A stretch of 35,897 nt of DNA from Streptomyces thermodiastaticus (GTDB lineage Bacteria; Actinomycetota; Actinomycetes; Streptomycetales; Streptomycetaceae): positions 29,002 through 64,898 of the forward strand of contig NZ_BNBV01000030.1 of NCBI RefSeq assembly GCF_014656135.1, written 5' to 3'. Position numbers and translations under genes: made by a program. The notes under the pieces were generated by a model that saw only the letters and a program-made list of their open reading frames with translations, was not told the origin of the DNA and searched no databases. Each line of letters starts with the position of its first letter. Position 1 is the first letter of the stretch. Positions 24,685-32,865 of the stretch are shown piece after piece.

Positions 24685-25027
24685 GCCGTAGCGACCCCTT
24701 CCCGACGTAGTGACGGCGTGGCAGGACCCCGGCGCGTGGTACGCCCCCGGTGACGAGGCCGGTACCCGACGTGCAGTGTCCTCGGCCTCACCCTAGTGGC
24801 CCGCGCGGTCCCGGCAGGCGGCTTGTGCGGACCGGTGCGAAGGCGGGCCCTGGCGCCTGGTAACCTGAGTGGCGGCCGTTTGTGTACGCACCCCCGGCGC
24901 ATCCGCAGGTGATCCTGCCCGCCCTGGGGGCCGCGCCCAGCGAGCCCGGCCTCCCGAGTCATGGAAGCTCCCCCGAGAAGAAGACCAGGGGCACTCGGTG
25001 GCACTCGAAAGAGCATGAGGAGTACGC
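24685..25027. other. Divergent bldB/rpsO control region
   Basis: A minus-strand TAGGGT (24795 to 24790) fits a bldB -10 with a leader of ~100 bases. A plus-strand TAACCT (24861-24866) could be the rpsO -10, giving a leader of ~155 bases; neither has a clear -35. The rpsO ribosome binding site GAGGAG lies just before 25028. No gene is supported in the 343 bp. Confidence 0.45.
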
Positions 25028-25315
25028 GTGTCGCTCGACGCCGCCACGAAGAAGCAGATCATCGCCGAGTTCGGTACCAAGGAGGGTGACACCGGCTCCC
25101 CCGAGGTCCAGGTCGCCCTGCTCTCGCGTCGGATCTCCGACCTGACCGAGCACCTCAAGACCCACAAGCACGACCACCACTCCCGCCGCGGCCTGCTGAT
25201 CCTGGTCGGTCAGCGCCGCCGCCTGCTGCAGTACCTCGCCAAGAAGGACATCCAGCGCTTCCGTACGCTGGTCGACCGCCTCGGCATCCGCCGTGGTGCT
25301 GCGGGCGCCAAGTAA
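25028..25315 (+). CDS. rpsO: 30S ribosomal protein S15
   Basis: A 95-aa basic helical protein from GTG 25028 after GAGGAG. Signature stretches are FGTKEGDTGSPEVQVALL, LTEHLKTHKHDHHSRRGL and RRRLLQYLAKKD, all conserved in S15, which binds the central domain of 16S rRNA. The rpsO-pnp order is widespread in bacteria. In enterobacteria S15 represses its own translation; no equivalent pseudoknot could be verified here. A strong hairpin follows the stop and separates it from pnp. Confidence 0.98.
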   Translation: MSLDAATKKQIIAEFGTKEGDTGSPEVQVALLSRRISDLTEHLKTHKHDHHSRRGLLILVGQRRRLLQYLAKKDIQRFRTLVDRLGIRRGAAGAK

Positions 25316-25747
25316 GACGCCGTGAAGGGAGCGGTTCCCGTCGGACAGGGGACCGCTCCCTTCGCTGTATGTGCCCGTAGGTGCTCGCTGTACGTGTGCA
25401 CGGCGGCTCCGCTCCGTCACGCACCGCGGCCCAGCCGCACCGCGGGCACGAGCCGTGCACGTCCTGCGCGGTCGCGGGACGTGCGGACTGTCAGTGCCGC
25501 TTTGTACTGTGGTACCAGAAGGCACTACGCATGACACAGTGTGATGGCCCATCCCCGGCAGGGGCCGGGCCGGGCGCACGACGAACGAGGAGGAGCGCGC
25601 CTCGACGCCGCCGGTCCTCGGTAGTGGCCCCCGGGGATGAGCCCCGGGTGCTTCGATCGAAGACCGGCCCGCACCGCACGGAGCGCTTCTCCGCCACCGT
25701 CCCCCTGCCGCACGGGCGGGAGGGACGAGGACGAGGAGAAAACGCTA
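25316..25747 (+). other. rpsO-pnp intergenic region and pnp leader
   Basis: After the rpsO hairpin (25324-25363), ~380 bases precede pnp. They contain a promoter-like TTGTAC (25502-25507), 18 bases, TACGCA (25526-25531). A hairpin CCCGGGG/CCCCGGG (25630-25648) and a 12-base palindrome CTTCGATCGAAG (25651-25662) follow. GAGGAG stands ~9 bases before the GTG at 25748. A long structured leader fits known post-transcriptional control of pnp in other bacteria. Confidence 0.5.
25324..25363 (+). terminator. rpsO terminator or attenuator
   Basis: A 12-bp perfect stem (GAAGGGAGCGGT / ACCGCTCCCTTC) with an inner CCC/GGG extension. Known Streptomyces rpsO-pnp regions carry such a hairpin, with part of the transcription reading through and the hairpin serving as an RNase III site; that function is inferred here. 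Confidence 0.85.
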
Positions 25748-27961
25748 GTGGAGAACGAAACCCACTACGCCGAAGCCGTGATCGACAACGGTTCCTTCGG
25801 CACCCGCACCATCCGCTTCGAGACGGGCCGCCTGGCCAAGCAGGCCGCCGGCTCCGCGGTGGCGTACCTGGACGACGAGACCATGGTGCTGTCGGCCACC
25901 ACCGCCTCCAAGAACCCCAAGGACCAGCTCGACTTCTTCCCGCTCACGGTCGACGTCGAGGAGCGGATGTACGCCGCCGGCAAGATCCCCGGCAGCTTCT
26001 TCCGCCGTGAGGGCCGGCCCAGCGAGGACGCGATCCTCACCTGCCGCCTCATCGACCGCCCGCTGCGCCCCTCCTTCAAGAAGGGCCTGCGCAACGAGAT
26101 CCAGATCGTCGCCACGGTCATGGCGCTCAACCCCGACCATCTGTACGACGTCGTGGCGATCAACGCCGCCTCCGCGTCGACGCAGCTGGCCGGCCTGCCC
26201 TTCTCCGGCCCGATCGGCGGCGTCCGCGTCGCGCTGATCAACGGCCAGTGGGTCGCCTTCCCGACGCACACCGAGCTGGAGAGCGCCGTCTTCGACATGG
26301 TCGTCGCCGGCCGTGTCCTGGAGGACGGCGACGTCGCGATCATGATGGTCGAGGCCGAGGCCACCGAGAAGACCGTCAAGCTGATCGAGGGCGGCGCCGA
26401 GGCCCCCACCGAGGAGGTCGTCGCCGCCGGTCTGGAGGCCGCCAAGCCCTTCATCAAGGTGCTGTGCAAGGCCCAGTCGGACCTCGCCGCCAAGGCCGCC
26501 AAGCCGACCACCGAGTTCCCGATCTTCCTCGACTACCAGGACGACGTCCTGGAGGCGCTGACCGCCGCGGTCAAGCCCGAGCTGGCGCAGGCGCTCACCA
26601 TCGCCGGCAAGCAGGAGCGCGAGGCCGAGCTGGACCGGGTCAAGAACCTGGCCGCCGAGAAGCTGCTGCCCGAGTTCGAGGGCCGCGAGAAGGAGATCTC
26701 CGCCGCCTACCGCGCGCTGACCAAGCAGCTGGTCCGCGAGCGCGTCATCAAGGAGAAGAAGCGCATCGACGGCCGCGGTGTCACCGACATCCGCACCCTG
26801 GCCGCCGAGGTCGAGGCCATCCCGCGGGTCCACGGCTCGGCGCTGTTCGAGCGCGGCGAGACCCAGATCCTGGGCGTCACCACGCTGAACATGCTGCGCA
26901 TGGAGCAGCAGCTGGACACCCTCTCCCCGGTGACCCGCAAGCGCTACATGCACAACTACAACTTCCCGCCGTACTCCACCGGTGAGACCGGCCGCGTCGG
27001 CTCCCCCAAGCGCCGCGAGATCGGTCACGGAGCCCTGGCCGAGCGGGCCCTCATCCCGGTGCTGCCCTCGCGCGAGGAGTTCCCGTACGCGATCCGCCAG
27101 GTCTCCGAGGCCCTCGGCTCCAACGGCTCGACGTCGATGGGTTCGGTCTGCGCCTCCACCATGTCGCTGCTGAACGCCGGTGTGCCGCTGAAGGCCCCGG
27201 TCGCCGGCATCGCCATGGGCCTGATCTCCCAGGAGATCGACGGCGAGACGCACTACGTCACCCTCACCGACATCCTCGGTGCGGAGGACGCCTTCGGTGA
27301 CATGGACTTCAAGGTCGCCGGCACCCGGGAGTTCGTCACCGCCCTCCAGCTCGACACCAAGCTGGACGGCATCCCGGCCTCCGTCCTGGCCGCCGCCCTG
27401 AAGCAGGCCCGCGACGCCCGCCTCCACATCCTCGACGTGATGATGGAAGCGATCGACCGCCCGGACGAGATGTCCCCGAACGCGCCGCGGATCATCACCG
27501 TGAAGATCCCGGTCGACAAGATCGGCGAGGTCATCGGCCCGAAGGGCAAGATGATCAACCAGATCCAGGAGGACACCGGCGCCGAGATCACCATCGAGGA
27601 CGACGGCACCATCTACATCGGTGCCTCCGACGGCCCCTCCGCCGAGGCCGCCCGCGCCACGATCAACAGCATCGCCAACCCGACGATGCCGGAGGTCGGC
27701 GAGCGCTACCTCGGCACGGTCGTGAAGACGACCACCTTCGGTGCGTTCGTCTCCCTGCTGCCCGGCAAGGACGGTCTGCTGCACATCTCGCAGATCCGCA
27801 AGCTGGCCGGCGGCAAGCGTGTGGAGAACGTCGAGGACGTGCTCGGTGTGGGCCAGAAGGTCCAGGTCGAGATCGCCGAGATCGACTCCCGCGGCAAGCT
27901 CTCCCTCGTCCCCGTGCTCGAGGGCGAGGAAGCGAACGAGAAGGACGCCGCCGCCAAGTGA
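25748..27961 (+). CDS. pnp: Polynucleotide phosphorylase
   Basis: The start is GTG 25748 (VENETHYAEAVIDNG), placed by GAGGAG upstream; the frame is open further upstream but unrelated. The protein has 737 aa with the full PNPase order: RNase PH domain 1 (FFRREGRPSEDAILTCR), helical linker, RNase PH domain 2 with the catalytic Asp region DILGAEDAFGDMDF (~508-521), KH domain (~580-642, GEVIGPKGKMINQI) and S1 domain (~649-720, GTVVKTTTFGAFVSLL). It phosphorolyses RNA 3' ends and can add 3' tails; Streptomyces PNPase was also described as guanosine pentaphosphate synthetase. The M16 protease gene overlaps its stop by 4 bases. Confidence 0.98.
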   Translation: MENETHYAEAVIDNGSFGTRTIRFETGRLAKQAAGSAVAYLDDETMVLSATTASKNPKDQLDFFPLTVDVEERMYAAGKIPGSFFRREGRPSEDAILTCRLIDRPLRPSFKKGLRNEIQIVATVMALNPDHLYDVVAINAASASTQLAGLPFSGPIGGVRVALINGQWVAFPTHTELESAVFDMVVAGRVLEDGDVAIMMVEAEATEKTVKLIEGGAEAPTEEVVAAGLEAAKPFIKVLCKAQSDLAAKAAKPTTEFPIFLDYQDDVLEALTAAVKPELAQALTIAGKQEREAELDRVKNLAAEKLLPEFEGREKEISAAYRALTKQLVRERVIKEKKRIDGRGVTDIRTLAAEVEAIPRVHGSALFERGETQILGVTTLNMLRMEQQLDTLSPVTRKRYMHNYNFPPYSTGETGRVGSPKRREIGHGALAERALIPVLPSREEFPYAIRQVSEALGSNGSTSMGSVCASTMSLLNAGVPLKAPVAGIAMGLISQEIDGETHYVTLTDILGAEDAFGDMDFKVAGTREFVTALQLDTKLDGIPASVLAAALKQARDARLHILDVMMEAIDRPDEMSPNAPRIITVKIPVDKIGEVIGPKGKMINQIQEDTGAEITIEDDGTIYIGASDGPSAEAARATINSIANPTMPEVGERYLGTVVKTTTFGAFVSLLPGKDGLLHISQIRKLAGGKRVENVEDVLGVGQKVQVEIAEIDSRGKLSLVPVLEGEEANEKDAAAK

Positions 27962-29337
27962 CGTCGCGTGGCTTCAAGGCGACGGCCCGCACCTCTCCGG
28001 AGGGGCGGGCCGTCGCCCGTACCCAAACCCTCATCAAGGGCACCAACGGCATCGGCACCGTGCGCCGCACCACCCTCCCGGGCGGCCTGCGCATCGTCAC
28101 CGAGACCCTGCCGTCCGTGCGCTCGGCCACCTTCGGTATCTGGGCGCACGTCGGCTCCCGCGACGAGACCCGCTCGCTCGGCGGTGCCACGCACTACCTG
28201 GAGCACCTGCTCTTCAAGGGCACCGCGCGCCGCTCCGCGCTGGACATCTCCGCCGCCCTGGACGCCGTCGGCGGCGAGATGAACGCGTTCACGGCCAAGG
28301 AGTACACCTGCTACTACGCGCGGGTGCTCGACACCGACCTGCCGCTGGCCATCGACGTCGTCTGCGACATGCTCACCGGCTCGCTCATCCGCGAGGAGGA
28401 CGTCGACGTCGAGCGCGGCGCGATCCTCGAAGAGATCGCCATGACCGAGGACGACCCCGGCGACTGCGTGCACGACCTGTTCGCCCACACCATGTTCGGC
28501 GACAGCCCCCTCGGCCGCCCGGTCCTCGGCACCGTCGACACGGTCAACGCGCTCACCGCCGACCGCATCCGCCGCTTCTACAAGAAGCACTACGGCCCGA
28601 CCCATCTCGTGGTCGCCTGCGCCGGCAACATCGACCACGCCAAGGTCGTACGCCAGGTCCGCGCCGCCTTCGAGAAGGCCGGCGCCCTCACGGACCCGCA
28701 GGCCGTGCCCGTCGCCCCGCGCGACGGACGGCGCGTCGTGCGCACCGCGGGCCGCGTGGAACTGCTCGGCCGCAAGACCGAGCAGGCCCACCTGGTGCTG
28801 GGCATGCCCGGCCTGGCCCGCACCGACGAGCGCCGCTGGGCCCTCGGCGTCCTCAACACCGCCCTGGGCGGCGGCATGTCCTCCCGGCTCTTCCAGGAGA
28901 TCCGGGAGAAGCGCGGCCTGGCCTACAGCGTGTACTCCTACACCTCCGGCTTCGCCGACTGCGGTCTGTTCGGCGTCTACGCCGGCTGCCGGCCCAGCCA
29001 GGTGCACGACGTGCTGCGGATCTGCCGCGACGAACTCGACCGCGTCGCCGAGAACGGCCTGAGCGACGAGGAGATCAGCCGCGCCATCGGGCAGCTGCAG
29101 GGCTCCACCGTCCTCGGTTTGGAGGACACCGGGGCGCTGATGAACCGTATCGGCAAGAGCGAGCTGTGCTGGGGCGAGCAGATCTCCGTCGACGACATGC
29201 TGGCCCGGATGGCGGCGGTGACCCCGGACGAGGTCCGCGAGGTCGCCCGGGACATCCTCGGACAGCGGCCGTCGCTGTCGGTCATCGGCCCGCTCAAGGA
29301 CAAGCAGGCCGCCGGACTGCACGCGGCGGTCTCCTGA
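27958..29337 (+). CDS. M16-family zinc metalloprotease
   Basis: A 459-aa protein starting at GTG 27958 inside the pnp stop (GTGA overlap). The inverted zinc motif HYLEH (His79, Glu82, His83) is followed by the distal Glu in ERGAILEEI (~158/159), matching M16B mitochondrial-processing-peptidase-like proteases. A second substrate-binding half (~180-440) includes GMSSRLFQEIREKRGLAYS. There is no signal peptide or TM, so it is probably cytosolic. pnp-M16 protease is a conserved actinobacterial pair; related Bacillus genes are called mlpA/ymxG. Its substrate is unknown. Confidence 0.95.
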   Translation: MTSRGFKATARTSPEGRAVARTQTLIKGTNGIGTVRRTTLPGGLRIVTETLPSVRSATFGIWAHVGSRDETRSLGGATHYLEHLLFKGTARRSALDISAALDAVGGEMNAFTAKEYTCYYARVLDTDLPLAIDVVCDMLTGSLIREEDVDVERGAILEEIAMTEDDPGDCVHDLFAHTMFGDSPLGRPVLGTVDTVNALTADRIRRFYKKHYGPTHLVVACAGNIDHAKVVRQVRAAFEKAGALTDPQAVPVAPRDGRRVVRTAGRVELLGRKTEQAHLVLGMPGLARTDERRWALGVLNTALGGGMSSRLFQEIREKRGLAYSVYSYTSGFADCGLFGVYAGCRPSQVHDVLRICRDELDRVAENGLSDEEISRAIGQLQGSTVLGLEDTGALMNRIGKSELCWGEQISVDDMLARMAAVTPDEVREVARDILGQRPSLSVIGPLKDKQAAGLHAAVS

Positions 29338-29378
29338 CCGCCCCGGGCCGTACGATCACTGGTCACCACCCCGCTGCA

Positions 29379-29396
29379 CCCGGCCCGCGGGCCGGG
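29379..29396 (+). terminator. Palindrome upstream of dapB
   Basis: An 18-base perfect palindrome (CCCGGCCCG / CGGGCCGGG) in the 86-bp gap after the protease gene. It can fold as a 7-bp stem with a 4-base loop, as a weak terminator or leader hairpin. Confidence 0.5.
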
Positions 29397-29423
29397 CAGC
29401 CCCGGTCGTAAGGAAGCTGAGAG

Positions 29424-30176
29424 ATGAGCAAGCTGCGCGTGGCGGTCCTCGGTGCCAAGGGAAGGATCGGTTCCGAGGCCGTACGGGCCGTTCAGGCCGC
29501 CGACGACATGGAACTGGTCGCCGCCCTCGGCCGGGGCGACGCCCTGCAGACCCTGGTCGACACCGGCGCCCAGGTGGCGGTCGAACTGACCACCCCCGCG
29601 TCGGTCATGGACAACCTCGAGTTCTGCGTCCGCAACGGCATCCACGCCGTCGTCGGCACCACCGGCTGGACCGACGAGCGCCTCGCCCGGCTGAAGGACT
29701 GGCTCGCCGCCTCCCCGGACACCGGTGTGCTCATCGCTCCGAACTTTTCCATCGGGGCCGTGCTGACCATGAAGTTCGCGCAGATCGCCGCGCCGCTGTT
29801 CGAATCCGTCGAGGTCGTCGAGCTGCACCACCCGAACAAGGTGGACGCCCCCTCCGGCACCGCCACCCGCACCGCCCAGCTCATCGCCGAGGCCCGCCGC
29901 CGGGCCGGCACCGCCCCGGCACCGGACGCCACCGCGACCGCGCTGGACGGCGCCCGCGGCGCCGACGTCGACGGTGTGCCGGTGCACGCGGTGCGGCTGC
30001 GCGGCCTGCTCGCCCACCAGGAGGTCCTGCTCGGCGGCGAGGGCGAGACGCTCACCATCCGGCACGACTCGCTGCACCACAGCAGCTTCATGCCCGGCGT
30101 CCTGCTCGGTGTGCGCCGCGTGGTGTCCGCCCCCGGCCTGACCTTCGGCCTGGAACACTTCCTCGACCTCGGCTGA
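29424..30176 (+). CDS. dapB: 4-hydroxy-tetrahydrodipicolinate reductase
   Basis: A 250-aa protein with an N-terminal Rossmann motif (GAKGRIG, 10-16), the GTTGW signature, and the DapB active-site segment ELHHPNKVDAPSGTA (~133-147) with the catalytic His pair and Lys. It reduces the DapA product with NAD(P)H in the diaminopimelate/lysine pathway; dapA lies 2.7 kb downstream in the same orientation. AAGGAAG precedes the ATG. The next small membrane gene starts 24 bp after its stop. Confidence 0.98.
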   Translation: MSKLRVAVLGAKGRIGSEAVRAVQAADDMELVAALGRGDALQTLVDTGAQVAVELTTPASVMDNLEFCVRNGIHAVVGTTGWTDERLARLKDWLAASPDTGVLIAPNFSIGAVLTMKFAQIAAPLFESVEVVELHHPNKVDAPSGTATRTAQLIAEARRRAGTAPAPDATATALDGARGADVDGVPVHAVRLRGLLAHQEVLLGGEGETLTIRHDSLHHSSFMPGVLLGVRRVVSAPGLTFGLEHFLDLG

Positions 30177-30199
30177 GCGAAGAGAGACCCGAGCTTCCC

Positions 30200-30655
30200 A
30201 TGCGCGCGAAGATCACCTACATCGTCACGGCCGCCGTCCTGGTCTTCTACTTCGTCCTGGTCGGCAGCCGTGGCGTGCTGCTCATCCAGTCCGGCACGCC
30301 CGTCACGGTCGCCCTCGGCATCGCCGTACTGATCCTGCCGGTGATCGGCCTGTGGTTCCTGTGGAAGAACACCCAGTTCGTCCGCCGGGCCAACCAGCTC
30401 GCCGCGGAGCTCGACGCCGAGGGCGGCCTGCCCGTCGACGAGCTCAAGCGCACCCCCAGCGGGCGCATCGACCGCGACTCGGCCGACGAGGTCTTCGCCA
30501 AGCGCAAGGCCGAGACGGAGGCCGCCCCCGACGACTGGCGCACCTGGTTCCGTCTCGCCGTCGCCTACCACGACGCCCGGGACACCGCACGCGCCCGCAA
30601 GGCGATGCAGCGCGCCATCGCCCTGCACGACGGCAAACCACTGCCGTTGCCCTGA
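30200..30655 (+). CDS. Two-TM protein with a short TPR-like C-terminus
   Basis: A 151-aa protein. TM helices at ~5-25 and ~35-55 are followed by a charged linker (NQLAAELDAEGGLPVDELKR) and a C-terminal helical pair (DDWRTWFRLAVAYHDARDTARARKAMQRAIAL) reading as one tetratricopeptide-like repeat. It lies 24 bp after dapB and is probably cotranscribed. No function is recognised. Confidence 0.85.
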   Translation: MRAKITYIVTAAVLVFYFVLVGSRGVLLIQSGTPVTVALGIAVLILPVIGLWFLWKNTQFVRRANQLAAELDAEGGLPVDELKRTPSGRIDRDSADEVFAKRKAETEAAPDDWRTWFRLAVAYHDARDTARARKAMQRAIALHDGKPLPLP

Positions 30656-30737
30656 GACGCCGGCGCCGCGATCCGTGCGGTACGTCCGTGCCCCGGCGCA
30701 CCGCGGCGATGTTTCCGGCACCGCGGTGACGTGCCGT

Positions 30738-30761
30738 GCCGGGGCCGTCAGCGGCCCCGGT
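30738..30761. terminator. Convergent terminator
   Basis: CCGGGGCC (30739-30746) pairs with GGCCCCGG (30753-30760) around a 6-base loop. It overlaps the stop of the minus-strand PH-like gene and lies 83 bp after the TPR-like gene. Confidence 0.7.
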
Positions 30762-31305
30762 ACTCCTCCGCCCAGGCCTCCACCGTGTCCGCGGCCCGGT
30801 CGAAGGCCGGCGGACGCCCCAGAAAGTCGGCGTTGTGCGTGGTCAGCAGCGGCGGAGCGTCCTGCGCATCCCGGTCCCGGTGGCGCCGCAGCACCAGGGC
30901 CTGCCCCTGGACCGTGCGCGGAAGCCCCAGCCACCGCACCGGCTGCTGCAGCGTGCGCACCGCGGCCACCTGCGCCCACGGCGTCGTGCGGGTGACGAGG
31001 AAACGCACCTGGCGCAGGCCGCGGGCGCTGACCCACACGCCCATGCGCAGCAGCCGCAGCGCGCCGGCGATGACGGCCAGACCGACGGCGCAGCACACCG
31101 CCGCCGAGGCCGGGTCGCCGGTCAGCGTGATCGCGACCCCGGCGAGCAGGACGAACGAGGAAAGCAGCAGGATCAGCGCGGCGGCGCCCACCCGCCACGG
31201 CCCGGGCCGGTAGGGACGCCGCCAGCGCTCCGGTGCGTCACTGGGCAGGGCGACGTCGTCGTCCGTGTCGAAAGCGCGGTCGGCCGTCAGGAAGGGCAGG
31301 GGCAC
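30748..31305 (-). CDS. PH-domain-like membrane protein
   Basis: A 185-aa protein. After a ~35-aa cytosolic head there are two TM helices (~38-60 and ~66-86), then a small beta-rich domain (GVWVSARGLRQVRFLVTRT, then TPWAQVAAVRTLQQPV) of the bacterial PH/YdbS type common in Streptomyces membrane proteins. It is convergent with the dapB unit, and a second small membrane gene lies 98 bp upstream on the same strand. Its role is unknown. Confidence 0.82.
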   Translation of the reverse strand: MPLPFLTADRAFDTDDDVALPSDAPERWRRPYRPGPWRVGAAALILLLSSFVLLAGVAITLTGDPASAAVCCAVGLAVIAGALRLLRMGVWVSARGLRQVRFLVTRTTPWAQVAAVRTLQQPVRWLGLPRTVQGQALVLRRHRDRDAQDAPPLLTTHNADFLGRPPAFDRAADTVEAWAEEYRGR

Positions 31306-31380
31306 GGCTGGTCCTCACTCGGTCCCGGCAGGGGCTGTGCCGGTGAGGCTATCCGGCTGTGCCCGCGCTCACCACCCGCG

Positions 31381-31400
31381 GGGGCCGACGGAGCGGCCCC
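31381..31400 (-). terminator. Terminator of the 77-aa membrane gene
   Basis: A 7-bp stem GGGGCCG/CGGCCCC with a 6-base loop, four bases past the stop at 31404 on the minus strand. Confidence 0.6.
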
Positions 31401-31403
31401 GGC

Positions 31404-31637
31404 TCAGCGGCTCTGCGCGGCCTGCTGCGTCTGCGCCGGCCCGTCGTCGGCCGACAGCGCGGGCATCCCCAGGATCAGCGACCCCACGAGCCCTGCGACG
31501 ACGGTCAGGCCCAGCAGGCACCGCCCGGCGATCTGGCCGGGGGTCGGCCGCGGCCGGGGCGGGGGAGTGACATTGCTGCGGAACCTGTCGGCCTCGGCGA
31601 CGAAGGCGAACGGGACAGACTCCCGCCGGACGGACAT
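31404..31637 (-). CDS. Small single-TM protein (77 aa)
   Basis: The start is ATG 31637 (MSVRRESVPFAFVAEADRF), with GGAAAGGAG ~11 bases upstream; a longer frame to 31721 lacks a site. A basic Pro-rich stretch (TPPPRPRPTPGQ) precedes one TM helix (~40-60) and a short polar tail. I do not recognise the family. It diverges from thyX. Confidence 0.75.
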   Translation of the reverse strand: MSVRRESVPFAFVAEADRFRSNVTPPPRPRPTPGQIAGRCLLGLTVVAGLVGSLILGMPALSADDGPAQTQQAAQSR

Positions 31638-31832
31638 CGGCGCTCGGCTCCTTTCCTTTCTCTGCCGGCGACACAGTGATCGAACGCGGGTACGTGGCTC
31701 ATACACGCGTGGGTGTCTCACTCCTACAGACGCACGACGGGTGCGAAAGGTGCCCGCTTACCCGGGATTCTCCGGCCTTCACCGGCGATGTCGCGGACCG
31801 GCACCGAACGTCCCGGTGTCAGTGCCGGGCCG

Positions 31833-31838
31833 TAGAGT
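31833..31838 (+). promoter_or_regulatory. Candidate thyX -10
   Basis: TAGAGT fits the TAGNNT -10 pattern, giving a leader of ~56 bases to GTG 31901. An inverted repeat CCCGG/CCGGG (31812-31829) covers the spacer. No clear -35 is seen. Confidence 0.4.
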
Positions 31839-31900
31839 GGGCGGCGCCCGAGAGACCTGCCGGGCCGCCCGCACGACGTGACGAAAGGGACCCGCGAAAC

Positions 31901-32641
31901 GTGACCGACACCCCCGCCGACGACCTGAAGATCAGCTTCCGCAGCGATGTGACCGTCGAGCTGGTCAAGCACACCGCGTCGGACGCCGACGTGCTGTTCG
32001 CAGCGCGTGTCTCGACCCTCGGCGAGCAGTCTCTGGACGAACTGCAGAAGGACCCGGAGCGCTCCAAGGGCCTGATCAACTTTCTGATGCGGGACCGGCA
32101 CGGCAGCCCCTTCGAGCACAACTCGATGACGTTCTTCATCAGCGCCCCGATCTTCGTCTTCCGCGAGTTCATGCGGCACCGCGTCGGCTGGTCGTACAAC
32201 GAGGAGTCCGGGCGCTACCGCCGGCTGGAGCCCGTCTTCTACATCCCCGATGCCTCCCGCAAGCTGGTCCAGGAGGGCCGGCCCGGCAAGTACCACTTCG
32301 TCGAGGGCACCCAGGCCCAGCAGGAGCTGGTCGGCCGGGTGATGGAGGACTCCTACCGGCAGTCCTACGAGGCCTACCAGGAGATGCTCGCCGCCGGCGT
32401 CGCCCGCGAGGTGGCCCGCTCGGTCCTGCCCGTGGGCCTGTACTCGTCGATGTACGCCACCTGCAACGCCCGCTCCCTGATGCACTTCCTCGGCCTGCGC
32501 ACCCAGCACGAGCTGGCCAAGGTGCCCTCCTTCCCGCAGCGGGAGATCGAGATGGTGGGCGAGAAGATGGAGGCCGAGTGGGCGAAACTCATGCCGCTCA
32601 CCTACGCCGCTTTCAACGCCAACGGCCGAGTCGCACCGTAA
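31901..32641 (+). CDS. thyX: Flavin-dependent thymidylate synthase ThyX
   Basis: The start is GTG 31901 (MTDTPADDLKISF) after GAAAGGGA; 246 aa. The ThyX motif is present as RHRVGWSYNEESGRY (Arg92 onwards), the RHR-x8-S variant. Other signatures are HGSPFEHNSMTFFI and the C-terminal NARSLMHFLGLRTQ. It methylates dUMP using methylenetetrahydrofolate and FADH2. It lies between the dapB and dapA units; its own promoter is likely at ~31833. Confidence 0.98.
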   Translation: MTDTPADDLKISFRSDVTVELVKHTASDADVLFAARVSTLGEQSLDELQKDPERSKGLINFLMRDRHGSPFEHNSMTFFISAPIFVFREFMRHRVGWSYNEESGRYRRLEPVFYIPDASRKLVQEGRPGKYHFVEGTQAQQELVGRVMEDSYRQSYEAYQEMLAAGVAREVARSVLPVGLYSSMYATCNARSLMHFLGLRTQHELAKVPSFPQREIEMVGEKMEAEWAKLMPLTYAAFNANGRVAP

Positions 32642-32713
32642 GGCGGATATCGGCCCTCTCGCCGACCTTGATGCCGCTCCCGGGGTGCGGGTCATCCGCG
32701 CGAAGTGTCCGTA

Positions 32714-32743
32714 TTGCGGCCTTTATAGGTATTCATCTAGCCT
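32714..32743 (+). promoter_or_regulatory. Candidate promoter between thyX and dapA
   Basis: TTGCGG (32714-32719), 18 bases, TAGCCT (32738-32743), with a predicted start near 32750. It sits in a relatively AT-rich patch (CTTTATAGGTATTCATC) and is followed at once by a hairpin. Confidence 0.45.
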
Positions 32744-32754
32744 GAACAAACGGA

Positions 32755-32792
32755 CCCGGCACTGCTTGAACCCCCGAGCAGGCAGTGCCGGG
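32755..32792 (+). terminator. Hairpin upstream of dapA
   Basis: An 11-bp perfect stem CCCGGCACTGC/GCAGTGCCGGG with a 16-base loop; an alternative inner pairing CTGCT/AGCAG exists. It could end thyX transcripts or attenuate transcripts from the promoter just upstream. Confidence 0.6.
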
Positions 32793-32852
32793 CTCCGCCT
32801 TTGTCAGGACTTGTCACCCTCCCCGAGTAGAGCCCTTGCGCCGGGCAGCGAG

Positions 32853-32858
32853 TAGCGT
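32853..32858 (+). promoter_or_regulatory. dapA -10 implying a leaderless mRNA
   Basis: TAGCGT ends seven bases before the A of the dapA ATG, so transcription would begin at or next to the start codon. No Shine-Dalgarno sequence is present in the bases before the ATG, which supports leaderless translation. Confidence 0.55.
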
Positions 32859-32865
32859 GTTACCC

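Noticed and set aside
25745..27784. 679-codon minus-strand open frame opposite pnp
   Set aside because: It is the mirror frame of a high-GC3 gene. The plus-strand product is an unmistakable PNPase, and the antisense translation is low-complexity with no motif.
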